A DNA stretch of 64,000 bases from positions 5,182,501-5,246,500 of the forward strand of contig NZ_CP020555.1 in the NCBI RefSeq assembly GCF_002080455.1. Reading direction: 5' to 3'. The translations under genes and the position numbers were made by a program. This DNA comes from Streptomyces sp. Sge12. GTDB taxonomy: Bacteria > Actinomycetota > Actinomycetes > Streptomycetales > Streptomycetaceae. Below are positions 50,372 through 59,348 of the stretch, piece after piece. Each line of letters starts with the position of its first letter. Position 1 is the stretch's first letter. The notes beneath the pieces were generated by a model, which searched no databases, had not been told where the DNA came from, and saw only the letters and a list, made by a program, of their open reading frames with translations.

Positions 50372-52543
50372 GTGACCAACGTCCCGGAGACGGGCCGCAC
50401 CTCCCGGGTGCACATCAGGCTCGTCATCATGCAGGTCCTCGTCTTCTCGATGCTGATCACCCTCGGCGGCCGGCTCTGGTTCCTCCAGATCCGCAACGGC
50501 GCCGAGTACTACCACGAGGCGAAGAGCAATCACGTCCAGCGGGTCGTCCAGCCCGCCGTGCGCGGCTCGATCCTCGACGCCCGCGGGGTCCCGCTCGCCG
50601 ACAACGAGACCCGCCTCGTCGTCTCCGCCAGCCGCACCGCGCTGATGAAGATGAAGGACAAGGGCAAGGGCGTCATGACCCGCCTCGCCGACGTCCTGGA
50701 CATGAACCCCAAAGAGGTCATGGACAAGGTCCGGCTCTGCGACTCGCAGACCCCCAAGCCCTGCTGGAACGGTTCCCCGTACCAGCCGATCCCGGTCACC
50801 CTCGAAGCCACCACCCAGCAGGCCCTGCAGCTGCGCGAACGCCCGGAGGAGTTCCCCGGCATCACCGCGGAGCCCACCGCCGTCCGCCGCTACCCGGCCC
50901 CCGGCGGGGCCCGCACCTCGCAGGTGCTCGGCTACCTCTCGCCGGTCACCGACGAAGAGATCCAGAAGGCCAAGGACACCGATTCGCCGCACCTGCGGTC
51001 CGACCAGGTCGGCCGCTCCGGGATCGAGCGCACCTACGACCGGCAGTTGCGCGGCAAGGCGGAGGTCACCTCGTACGAGGTCGACAACCTCGGCCGGGTC
51101 ATGGGCCAGACCAAGTCCGACCCGGGCATCGCCGGATCCACCCTCGTCACCAGCATCGACGCCCGGGTCCAGGCCGTCGCCGAGTACGAGCTCCAGGACG
51201 CGATGAAGGTCGTCCGCAACGAGACCGACAACATCACCGGCCGCAAGTACGAGGCCGACTCGGGCGCCGTCGTCGTCATGGAGGCCAAGACCGGCCGCAT
51301 CGTCGCGATGGCCTCCCAGCCCGACTACGACCCCAACGCCTGGGTCGGCGGCATCTCCGGCAAGGACTACGCCCGGCTCACCAGCAAGAGCTCCAACTAT
51401 CCGCTGCTCAACCGGGGCATCCAGGGCATGGCCCCCGCGGGCTCCATCTTCAAGGTGGTCTCCGCGAGCGCGGCCGTCCGGGCCGGCTACAAGTTCGACG
51501 ACAAGTACAACTGCAGCAGCTCCTACAGCCTCGGCGGCCGGAGCTTCGCGAACTTCGAGTCCAAGGGGCACGGCCCCATCACCCTCGGGGACGCCCTCAA
51601 GTTCTCCTGCAACACCGTCTTCTACGCCCTGGGCCACAAGGAGTGGCAGCGCGACGGCGGCCTCAGCCCCAAGAAGGACGCGCACGACTGGTTCTACCGG
51701 ACCGCCCGGGAGTTCGGACTCGGCTCCGAGACCGGGATCGACCTGCCCAACGAGGTCACCGGCCGCATCCCCGACCGGAAGTGGAAGCAGAACTTCTGGA
51801 AGGCCAACAAGAACGCCTGGTGCAAGCAGGGCAAGCGGGGCGGCACCTACGTCGAGCAGATCGCCTACGAGAGCTGCCTCGAGGGCAACCAGCTGAAGGC
51901 GTACGACAGCATCAACTTCGCCATCGGCCAGGGCGACGTGCTGGTCACCCCCATCCAGATGGCCACCGCCTACTCCGCCATCAGCAACGGGGGCACCCTC
52001 TACAACCCCACCGTGGGCAAGGCCGTGATCAGCCCCGACGGCAAGCACATCGAGATGATCAAGCCCCAGTCCCACGGCAGGCTGCCGATCAACGCCAAGA
52101 CCATCGGCGACCTCGACAAGGGCCTGCGCTCGGTCGTCGAGCCCGGCGGCACCGCCGCCTGGCGGTTCGGCGGCTGGCCGATGGACAAGATCCCGATGCA
52201 CGCCAAGACCGGTACCGCACAGGTCTACGGCAAGCAGACCACGTCCTGGCTGGCGACCTACACCAAGGACTTCACGATCGTCATGACGATCTCTCAGGGT
52301 GGCACCGGCTCCGGGGCCTCCGGCCCCGCCGTACGCAACCTCTACAACGCCATCTACGGTCTGACCATGGACGGGAAGCCGAGCCCGAAGGGGGCCCTGC
52401 TGCCGGGCCCGGAGGCCGGACTGCCCAGGATCAACCCGGACGGTTCCATCGACTCCCCCGAGATCCGGCCGTACGTACCGCCGTCCCCGGAGCAACTGGA
52501 ACCGCCGGCGCTCGCCGGGCCACCCCCGACACGGCACGACTGA
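50372..52543 (+). CDS. mrdA: Penicillin-binding protein 2 (class B transpeptidase)
   Basis: A 723-residue wall cross-linking enzyme. One N-terminal helix (LVIMQVLVFSMLITLGGRLWF) anchors a PBP dimerisation domain. The transpeptidase domain has S358-x-x-K361 (APAGSIFK), S412-C-N414 (FSCNTVFY) and K612-T-G614 (HAKTGTAQV). GTG 50372 has GAGGGAGGAG upstream. The C-terminal extension after the fold is Pro-rich. Co-transcribed with rodA it forms a polymerase/cross-linker pair for sporulation and lateral wall. Confidence 0.96.
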   Translation: MTNVPETGRTSRVHIRLVIMQVLVFSMLITLGGRLWFLQIRNGAEYYHEAKSNHVQRVVQPAVRGSILDARGVPLADNETRLVVSASRTALMKMKDKGKGVMTRLADVLDMNPKEVMDKVRLCDSQTPKPCWNGSPYQPIPVTLEATTQQALQLRERPEEFPGITAEPTAVRRYPAPGGARTSQVLGYLSPVTDEEIQKAKDTDSPHLRSDQVGRSGIERTYDRQLRGKAEVTSYEVDNLGRVMGQTKSDPGIAGSTLVTSIDARVQAVAEYELQDAMKVVRNETDNITGRKYEADSGAVVVMEAKTGRIVAMASQPDYDPNAWVGGISGKDYARLTSKSSNYPLLNRGIQGMAPAGSIFKVVSASAAVRAGYKFDDKYNCSSSYSLGGRSFANFESKGHGPITLGDALKFSCNTVFYALGHKEWQRDGGLSPKKDAHDWFYRTAREFGLGSETGIDLPNEVTGRIPDRKWKQNFWKANKNAWCKQGKRGGTYVEQIAYESCLEGNQLKAYDSINFAIGQGDVLVTPIQMATAYSAISNGGTLYNPTVGKAVISPDGKHIEMIKPQSHGRLPINAKTIGDLDKGLRSVVEPGGTAAWRFGGWPMDKIPMHAKTGTAQVYGKQTTSWLATYTKDFTIVMTISQGGTGSGASGPAVRNLYNAIYGLTMDGKPSPKGALLPGPEAGLPRINPDGSIDSPEIRPYVPPSPEQLEPPALAGPPPTRHD

Positions 52544-52557
52544 GGACCGAATACGAC

Positions 52558-53757
52558 ATGCCCACCGCCAACAAGTTCTCCGTCTCCCGGTACGCGCCCG
52601 AGCGCGGGGCGATGGCCAGGCTCACCGCCCGCGACTCCGTGGTGCGCCGGCTCGACTGGCCGATCCTCCTCTCCGCGCTCGCCCTGTCCTTCCTCGGTGC
52701 CCTGCTGGTGTGGTCGGCGACCCGCAACAGGACCTCGCTGAACCAGGGGGACCCGTACTACTTCCTGGCCCGGCACGCCCTGAACACCGGCATCGGCCTC
52801 GTCCTGATGATCGGCACCATCTGGCTCGGCCACCGCACCCTGCGCGGTGCGGTGCCGATCCTCTACGGGCTCTCCCTGCTGCTGATCCTGGCCGTGCTGA
52901 CCCCGCTCGGCGCGACCATCAACGGCGCCCACGCGTGGATCGTCATCGGCGGCGGGTTCTCCCTCCAGCCGTCCGAGTTCGTGAAGATCACGATCATCCT
53001 GGTGATGGCGATGCTGCTGGCCACCCGGGTGGACGCGGGCGACCTCGCCCACCCGGACCACCGCACGGTCGTCAAGGCGCTCTGCCTGGCGGCCGCCCCG
53101 ATGGGCATCGTCATGCTGATGCCCGACCTCGGCTCCGTAATGGTCATGATCGTCATCGTGCTCGGCGTGCTGCTGGCCTCCGGTGCCTCCAACCGCTGGG
53201 TGCTGGGCCTGATGGGGGCGGGCGCCGGCGGCGCCATCCTGATCTGGCAGCTCGGCGTCCTCGACGAGTACCAGATCAACCGCTTCGCGGCCTTCGCCAA
53301 CCCCGAGCTCGACCCGGCCGGCGTCGGCTACAACACCAACCAGGCGCGCATCGCGATCGGCTCCGGCGGGCTGACCGGGTCCGGGCTCTTCAAGGGCTCG
53401 CAGACCACCGGCCAGTTCGTGCCTGAGCAGCAGACCGACTTCGTCTTCACGGTGGCGGGGGAGGAGCTGGGCTTCGTCGGGGCCGGGCTGATCCTCCTGC
53501 TGCTCGGCATCATCCTGTGGCGGTCCTGCGTGATCGCCCGGGAGACCACCGAGCTGTACGGGACGATCGTGTGCGCCGGGATCATCGCCTGGTTCGCCTT
53601 CCAGTCCTTCGAGAACATCGGCATGACCCTCGGCATCATGCCGGTGGCCGGGCTCCCACTGCCGTTCGTCTCCTACGGAGGCTCGTCCATGTTCGCGGTG
53701 TGGGTGGCGATCGGCCTGCTCCAGTCGATCAAGGTGCAACGGCCATTGTCAGCCTGA
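52558..53757 (+). CDS. rodA: RodA-type SEDS glycan polymerase
   Basis: A 399-residue, ten-helix membrane glycosyltransferase of the RodA/FtsW/SpoVE family. Signatures include INGAHAWIVIGGGFSLQPSEFVKI, MPDLGSVMVM, QTDFVFTVAGEELGFVGAGLILLLL and GLPLPFVSYGGSSM. ATG 52558 follows TGAGGA. It is the last gene of the mre cluster and works with the class B PBP just upstream. Also named sfr in Streptomyces. Confidence 0.95.
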   Translation: MPTANKFSVSRYAPERGAMARLTARDSVVRRLDWPILLSALALSFLGALLVWSATRNRTSLNQGDPYYFLARHALNTGIGLVLMIGTIWLGHRTLRGAVPILYGLSLLLILAVLTPLGATINGAHAWIVIGGGFSLQPSEFVKITIILVMAMLLATRVDAGDLAHPDHRTVVKALCLAAAPMGIVMLMPDLGSVMVMIVIVLGVLLASGASNRWVLGLMGAGAGGAILIWQLGVLDEYQINRFAAFANPELDPAGVGYNTNQARIAIGSGGLTGSGLFKGSQTTGQFVPEQQTDFVFTVAGEELGFVGAGLILLLLGIILWRSCVIARETTELYGTIVCAGIIAWFAFQSFENIGMTLGIMPVAGLPLPFVSYGGSSMFAVWVAIGLLQSIKVQRPLSA

Positions 53758-53794
53758 TGTGCCGTTCACCCTGCCGACGTGATCCGTTCAGGAC

Positions 53795-53800
53795 TAAGTT
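53795..53800 (+). promoter_or_regulatory. Candidate -10 box for the leaderless CYTH-CHAD gene
   Basis: TAAGTT is followed after six bases by the ATG; no ribosome site is present. Confidence 0.4.
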
Positions 53801-53806
53801 CGGTCT

Positions 53807-55327
53807 ATGGCGGACACCAAGCGCGAAATCGAGCGAAAATTCGAGTTCTCCAAGGCCAAATCTGCCCGGCGCGGGGTGCCGGACCTGACGGGCACGGCCG
53901 CCATCGCGGCCGTCTCCGACCAGGGCACCGTCGACCTCGACGCCGTGTACTACGACACCCCCGACCAGCGGCTCGCCGCCGACGGTCTCACCCTCCGGCG
54001 CAGAACGGGCGGCGCGGACGAGGGCTGGCACCTCAAACTGCCCGTCTCCCCGGGCGTGCGCGACGAGATCGGGGCATCGCTCAGCGACACCGTCCCGCCC
54101 TCCCTCGCCGCCCTCGTCCGCTCCCGGGTACGCGGCGCCGGACTCCGTCCGCAGGTCAGGCTGGTCTCCTCACGCCGCGTCAGCCACCTGCTCGACGCCG
54201 AGGGGGCCCTGCTCGCGGAACTGAGCACCGACGAGGTCCTGGCCGAGCGCGGCGACACCACCGCCGCCTGGACCGAGGTCGAGGTGGAACTGGCCGACGG
54301 GGTCGACCCCGAACTGCTCGACGCCGTCGAGAAGGCCTTCCGCAAGGCCGGGCTCAAGGTCTCCGACGCCCCCTCGAAGCTCGCCCGGGCCCTCGCCGAG
54401 ACCGACGCCGAGCCCCCGGCCCGGCACGTGGGCGGCGGCCCCGAGGGCACGGCGGGCGCGCACGTGCTGGCGTACCTGCGCGAACAGCGTGACGCCCTCG
54501 TCGCCCAGGACCCGGCCGTGCGGCGCGCCCTGCCGGACTCCGTCCACCAGATGCGCGTCGCGAGCCGCAGGCTGCGCAGCGCCTTCAAGACCTACCGCAA
54601 GGTGATCGACCGGGCGGCCACCGACCCGATCGGCGAGGAGCTGCGCTGGCTCGCCGCCGAACTCGGCGTCGACCGCGACCAGGAAGTACTGCTGGAGCGG
54701 ATCCAGGGCCACCTCGGCGAACTGCCCCGCACCCTGCTGATCGGCCCGGTCCGCAGCAGGCTGCGCGTGTGGAACACCGCCCGCCGCTCCGGATCGCGCC
54801 GCAGGGCGCTCGCCGTGCTGGACAGCGCCCGCTACGTGGCCCTGCTGGACGCCCTCGACGCCCTGCTGGACAGCCCGCCGCTGAAGCAGGCCGCCGCCCG
54901 GCCGCCGCAGGAGGTCCTGCCGAAGGCGGTGCTCCGCGACTACGAACGCCTCGCCGGCCGGGTCGCCACCGGGCTCTCCCTCGACGCGGGCCACGAACGG
55001 GACCTGGCCCTGCACGATGCCCGCAAGGCGGCCAAGCGGCTGCGCTACGCCGCCGAGTCGGCCGAGCCCGTCCTCGGCAAGCCGGCGAAGCACCTGGCCA
55101 AGGCCGGGAAGTCGGTGCAGAACCTGCTCGGCGACCACCAGGACAGCGTGGTGGCCCGCGAGGCCCTGCGCGGCCTCGGCGCCCAGGCGACGGCCGCGGG
55201 CGAATCCGCCTTCACCTGGGGTGTTCTCCACGCCCGCGAGGAATCCCTGGCCGAGCGGCGCGAACGCGAACTTCCGGACATCTGGTCGGAGGCCTCCGAC
55301 CCCGCACTGCGGGCCGCACTGGAATGA
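53807..55327 (+). CDS. CYTH-CHAD domain protein (triphosphate tunnel family)
   Basis: A 506-residue soluble protein. The N-terminal CYTH domain (about 1-200) has the E-x-E-x-K signature at Glu7, Glu9 and Lys11 (REIERKFEF) and acidic/basic strands lining a tunnel. The CHAD domain (about 220-500) is helical and His/Arg-rich (VHQMRVASRRLRSAFKTYRK; LHDARKAAKRLRYAAE), known to bind polyphosphate. Substrates may be inorganic triphosphate or thiamine triphosphate. It likely has a leaderless start and is followed at 76 bp by the radical SAM gene. Confidence 0.92.
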   Translation: MADTKREIERKFEFSKAKSARRGVPDLTGTAAIAAVSDQGTVDLDAVYYDTPDQRLAADGLTLRRRTGGADEGWHLKLPVSPGVRDEIGASLSDTVPPSLAALVRSRVRGAGLRPQVRLVSSRRVSHLLDAEGALLAELSTDEVLAERGDTTAAWTEVEVELADGVDPELLDAVEKAFRKAGLKVSDAPSKLARALAETDAEPPARHVGGGPEGTAGAHVLAYLREQRDALVAQDPAVRRALPDSVHQMRVASRRLRSAFKTYRKVIDRAATDPIGEELRWLAAELGVDRDQEVLLERIQGHLGELPRTLLIGPVRSRLRVWNTARRSGSRRRALAVLDSARYVALLDALDALLDSPPLKQAAARPPQEVLPKAVLRDYERLAGRVATGLSLDAGHERDLALHDARKAAKRLRYAAESAEPVLGKPAKHLAKAGKSVQNLLGDHQDSVVAREALRGLGAQATAAGESAFTWGVLHAREESLAERRERELPDIWSEASDPALRAALE

Positions 55328-55402
55328 TCATGTGGGTGGGGGCGGCTGAGCCTCGGGGTACGCTTGAGAGCTGCCCCCTGCCCGCTTCACGAAAGTCGCG
55401 TG

Positions 55403-57325
55403 ATGACCGAGTCGGTCTTCCCTCAGCTTGAGGCCCTGCTTCCGCATGTGCAGAAGCCCATCCAGTACGTCGGCGGTGAACTCAACTCCACGGTCAAGGA
55501 GTGGGAGAGCTGCGACGTCCGCTGGGCGCTCATGTACCCGGACGCGTACGAAGTCGGGCTGCCCAACCAGGGCGTCATGATCCTGTACGAGGTGCTCAAC
55601 GAACGCGAGGGCGTCCTCGCCGAGCGCACCTACAGCGTGTGGCCGGACCTCGAAGAGCTGATGCGCGAGCACAAGGTGCCGCAGTTCACCGTGGACAGCC
55701 ACCGCCCGGTCTCCGCCTTCGACGTGTTCGGCCTGTCCTTCTCCACGGAGCTGGGCTACACCAACATGCTCACGGCGCTGGACCTCGCCGGCATCCCGCT
55801 GGAGGCCCGCAACCGCACCGTCGACCACCCGATCGTCCTCGCGGGCGGCCACGCGGCCTTCAACCCCGAGCCGATCGCGGAGTTCATCGACTGCGCGGTC
55901 ATCGGCGACGGCGAGCAGGCCGTCCTCGACATGACCGAGATCATCCGCACCTGGAAGGCCGAGGGGCGGCCGGGCGGGCGCGAGGAAGTACTGCTGCGCC
56001 TGGCGAAGACCGGCAACGTCTACGTGCCGGGCTTCTACGACGTCGAGTACCTGCCGGACGGCCGCATCGGCCGTGTCGTGCCCAACCGCTCCGGCGTGCC
56101 GTGGCGCGTGTCCAAGCACACCGTCATGGACCTCGACGAGTGGCCCTACCCCAAGCAGCCCCTGGTCCCGCTCGCCGAGACCGTCCACGAGCGCATGTCC
56201 GTGGAGATCTTCCGCGGCTGCACCCGCGGCTGCCGTTTCTGCCAGGCCGGCATGATCACGCGCCCCGTGCGGGAGCGAAGCATCACCGGCATCGGCGAGA
56301 TGGTGGAGAAGGGCCTGAAGGCCACCGGCTTCGAGGAGGTCGGTCTCCTCTCCCTGTCCTCCGCGGACCACACGGAGATCGCCGACATCGCCAAGGGCCT
56401 CGCCGACCGCTACACCGACGACAAGGTGGGCCTGTCCCTGCCGTCGACCCGCGTGGACGCCTTCAACGTGGACCTGGCCAACGAGCTGACCCGCAACGGG
56501 CGCCGCTCCGGCCTGACCTTCGCCCCCGAGGGCGGCTCCGAGCGCATGCGCAAGGTCATCAACAAGATGGTCTCGGAAGAGGACCTGATCCGGACCGTCG
56601 CCACGGCCTACGGCAACGGCTGGCGCCAGGTGAAGCTGTACTTCATGTGCGGCCTGCCCACCGAGACCGACGAGGACGTCCTCCAGATCGGCGACATGGC
56701 GGTCAACGTCATCGCCAAGGGCCGCGAGGTCTCCGGCCAGAACGACATCCGCTGCACGGTGTCCATCGGCGGATTCGTGCCCAAGCCGCACACCCCCTTC
56801 CAGTGGGCCCCGCAGCTGTCGGCCGAGGAGACGGACGCCCGCCTGGGCAAGCTCCGCGACAAGATCCGCGGCGACAAGAAGTACGGCCGCTCCATCGGCT
56901 TCCGCTACCACGACGGCAAGCCGGGCATCGTCGAGGGCCTCCTCTCGCGCGGTGACCGCCGCATCGGCGACGTCATCCGCGCCGTGTACGAGTCGGGCGG
57001 CCGCTTCGACGGCTGGCGCGAGCACTTCAGCTACGACCGCTGGATGGAGGCGGCCGAGAAGACGCTGCCCGCCTACGGCGTGGACGTGGCCTGGTACACG
57101 ACCCGCGAGCGCACCTACGAAGAGGTCCTGCCCTGGGACCACCTGGACTCCGGTCTCGACAAGGACTGGCTCTGGGAGGACTGGCAGGACGCCCTCGACG
57201 AGACCGAGGTCGACGACTGCCGCTGGACCCCCTGCTTCGACTGCGGCGTCTGCCCGCAGATGCAGACCGAGATCCAGATCGGGCCGACCGGCAAGAAGCT
57301 GCTGCCGCTCTCGGTCGTGAAGTGA
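55403..57325 (+). CDS. TIGR03960-family radical SAM protein
   Basis: A 640-residue protein. An N-terminal B12-binding-like region (about 20-190) leads to the radical SAM domain with C273-x3-C277-x2-C280 (FRGCTRGCRFCQAG). The C-terminal cysteine cluster is CRWTPCFDCGVCPQM. The partner TIGR03936 gene lies downstream (58292), normally adjacent or fused, but here separated by a membrane-protein gene. The role is probably in RNA or translation-related modification; the exact reaction is unknown. ATG 55403 has a weak site. Confidence 0.92.
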   Translation: MTESVFPQLEALLPHVQKPIQYVGGELNSTVKEWESCDVRWALMYPDAYEVGLPNQGVMILYEVLNEREGVLAERTYSVWPDLEELMREHKVPQFTVDSHRPVSAFDVFGLSFSTELGYTNMLTALDLAGIPLEARNRTVDHPIVLAGGHAAFNPEPIAEFIDCAVIGDGEQAVLDMTEIIRTWKAEGRPGGREEVLLRLAKTGNVYVPGFYDVEYLPDGRIGRVVPNRSGVPWRVSKHTVMDLDEWPYPKQPLVPLAETVHERMSVEIFRGCTRGCRFCQAGMITRPVRERSITGIGEMVEKGLKATGFEEVGLLSLSSADHTEIADIAKGLADRYTDDKVGLSLPSTRVDAFNVDLANELTRNGRRSGLTFAPEGGSERMRKVINKMVSEEDLIRTVATAYGNGWRQVKLYFMCGLPTETDEDVLQIGDMAVNVIAKGREVSGQNDIRCTVSIGGFVPKPHTPFQWAPQLSAEETDARLGKLRDKIRGDKKYGRSIGFRYHDGKPGIVEGLLSRGDRRIGDVIRAVYESGGRFDGWREHFSYDRWMEAAEKTLPAYGVDVAWYTTRERTYEEVLPWDHLDSGLDKDWLWEDWQDALDETEVDDCRWTPCFDCGVCPQMQTEIQIGPTGKKLLPLSVVK

Positions 57326-57350
57326 CCGGTTCCCTCCGCTGAACCGCAGA

Positions 57351-57385
57351 TGAAGGGCCCCCGACTGCAACGGTCGGGGGCCCTT
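57351..57385 (+). terminator. Hairpin after the radical SAM gene
   Basis: A 14-bp stem (57351-57364 with 57372-57385) and a 7-base loop. Confidence 0.85.
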
Positions 57386-57402
57386 CCTGTGTCCTTGGCT
57401 TC

Positions 57403-58206
57403 ATGAACACCAAGACGTCGCAGCCCACCCCCGGAGGTGAAGGCTGCCTGGTCGGGGCCCTCCGGATCCCCGTGAAGATCGTGGCGCTGCTGGTCGTACT
57501 GCCCGTACGGGTGGTCTGGGACCTGCTCGTCGCCCTCGGGCGCCTGCTGTACCGCCACGTGATCGCGCCCGTGCTGACCCATGTGGTGCAACCGGTGCTG
57601 CGCGCCCTGGGATGGCTGGTGGTCACCCTGGTCAAGCTCCTCTTCGTCTGGCCCTGGCTCGGACTGTGGCGCTACGTCCTGCGGCCGGTGGGCTCGTGGC
57701 TGTACCTCCACCTCCTCGCCCCGGCCGGGCGGCTGCTGTACGTGTACCTCCTGCGCCCGCTGGCCCTGCTGACCTGGCGCTACGTCCTCGTTCCGACCGG
57801 TCGGGCCCTGATCAGGCTGGCCGAGGCGGCCCACCGGTACCTGCTCCTGCCCCTCTACCGCTACGTCCTCACCCCGCTCGGCAAGGCCCTCGCATGGGCC
57901 TGGCACGTGGCCGGAATCATCACCGGGGCGCTGTGGCGGGCCCTGAAGTGGAGCGGCCGCGTACTGATCGGGTGGCCCGCCACGCAGGTGTACCGGTACG
58001 TCCTGACACCGGCCGGACATCTCGTGCGCGCCGTGTGGCGGCCGGTCCGCGACACGGTCCGGCAGGTCCGTGCCGAGGTCCGCCGCGCACTGTTCGGTAC
58101 TCCTCCCGTGGAACCGGCGAGGTCACGGGCGCGTACTCTGGGTAGTACGACAGCCGCAGGCAACACGCCCGCTCCCGAGATCTCCCTCCACGAACGGCAG
58201 GGGTGA
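57403..58206 (+). CDS. Membrane protein built from repeated aromatic-x-[YH]-[VL]-[LI]-x-P units
   Basis: A 267-residue protein of unknown function. After a short polar start it is hydrophobic and Arg-rich up to residue 235. A short motif recurs eight times: YRHVIAP (50), WRYVLRP (89), YLHLLAP (101), YVYLLRP (113), WRYVLVP (125), HRYLLLP (144), YRYVLTP (152) and YRYVLTP (197). Four copies are spaced exactly 12 residues apart. This would suit short amphipathic or re-entrant hairpins rather than long helices. The C-tail is polar. It lies between two genes that normally adjoin, after a hairpin and with its start 17 bp beyond it. Confidence 0.8.
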   Translation: MNTKTSQPTPGGEGCLVGALRIPVKIVALLVVLPVRVVWDLLVALGRLLYRHVIAPVLTHVVQPVLRALGWLVVTLVKLLFVWPWLGLWRYVLRPVGSWLYLHLLAPAGRLLYVYLLRPLALLTWRYVLVPTGRALIRLAEAAHRYLLLPLYRYVLTPLGKALAWAWHVAGIITGALWRALKWSGRVLIGWPATQVYRYVLTPAGHLVRAVWRPVRDTVRQVRAEVRRALFGTPPVEPARSRARTLGSTTAAGNTPAPEISLHERQG

Positions 58207-58291
58207 GCCGGAGGCAGGGCGGCGCCCGCCGGCCCCACAGACGCTCAGGGCGACGCGCGAGCCGCGGAGCCCCGCACAAGGAGAAGAACCA

Positions 58292-59113
58292 CTGGGCAAG
58301 CGACAGCCCGAAGGCCCGCCTCCCGCACCGGTGGTGCAGCGCATCCGACTGCGCTACACCAAGCGCGGCCGCCTCCGGTTCACCAGTCACCGCGACTTCC
58401 AGCGCGCCTTCGAGCGGGCCCTGCGCCGCGCCGAGGTGCCCATGGCGTACTCGGCAGGCTTCACCCCGCACCCGCGCGTCTCGTACGCGAACGCCGCCCC
58501 GACCGGGACCGGCAGCGAGGCGGAGTACCTGGAGATCGCCCTCGCCGAGCCCCGCGACCCCGAGAAGCTCCGTGAGCTCCTCGACGAGTCGATGCCCACC
58601 GGGCTCGACATCATCGACGCCGTGGAGGCCCGCACCTCGGGCCTCGCCGACCGGCTGACCGCCTCCGTGTGGGAGCTGCGCCTCGACGGCGTGGAGCCCG
58701 CGGAGGCCGAGCGGGCCGTGACGGCGTTCCTCGCAGCCGAGACCGTGGAGGTGCAGCGCCGGACCAAGAACGGCATGCGGACCTTCGACACACGTGGCGC
58801 GGTCGTCAGCCTGGAAGCCCTTCCCGCCCCGGCTGATAGGCCGCTGGACAATGCCTGTGCGATACTGCGCCTGGTTGTTCGGCATCTGACACCTGCCGTG
58901 CGACCCGACGACGTCCTGTCCGGTCTCCGAGCTGTGGCCGACCTGGCGCCGCCGGTCCCCTCTGCGGTGATCAGGCTGGCGCAGGGGCTCTTCGACGAGG
59001 AGTCCGGCACGGTGACCGACCCGCTCGCGCCCGACCGCGAGGCTGACACGGCCGCCCCACCCACGGCCGCCGTAGCAGCCGACGCGAAGGCGCCGGAAGG
59101 TCCCGCCGCGTAG
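58292..59113 (+). CDS. TIGR03936-family protein (radical SAM partner)
   Basis: A 273-residue protein if it begins at CTG 58292. The family core is VVQRIRLRYTKRGRLRFTSHRDFQRAFERALRRAEVPMAYSAGFTPHPRVSYANAAPTG. The best ribosome site, AAGGAG at 58278-58283, lies eight bases before that CTG; GTG at 58331 or 58334 is an alternative with no good site. The C-terminal 40 residues are Ala/Pro/Asp-rich. It works with the TIGR03960 radical SAM protein upstream. RNase E follows after 235 bp. Confidence 0.86.
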   Translation: MGKRQPEGPPPAPVVQRIRLRYTKRGRLRFTSHRDFQRAFERALRRAEVPMAYSAGFTPHPRVSYANAAPTGTGSEAEYLEIALAEPRDPEKLRELLDESMPTGLDIIDAVEARTSGLADRLTASVWELRLDGVEPAEAERAVTAFLAAETVEVQRRTKNGMRTFDTRGAVVSLEALPAPADRPLDNACAILRLVVRHLTPAVRPDDVLSGLRAVADLAPPVPSAVIRLAQGLFDEESGTVTDPLAPDREADTAAPPTAAVAADAKAPEGPAA

Positions 59114-59348
59114 GGATCGTCGTCGTCGCGCAGCCCTGGTACTCGGGAGCCACCTGGGTCGGGCCGCGCACTGACCTGAAGACTTCCGCCAGGCCGTACG
59201 GACAACACGTACGGAACCGGCGGCCATGGACTACAGCTCCCGTGTGGCGAACGCGCCCCGGAGGCCGGTTCCGCGCTCATTACGCGGAGCCGTGCCGGAC
59301 CGGAAGTCAGCCGCGGCGCCCGGGAGCGTGACGGGAGAACCGCCCGCA

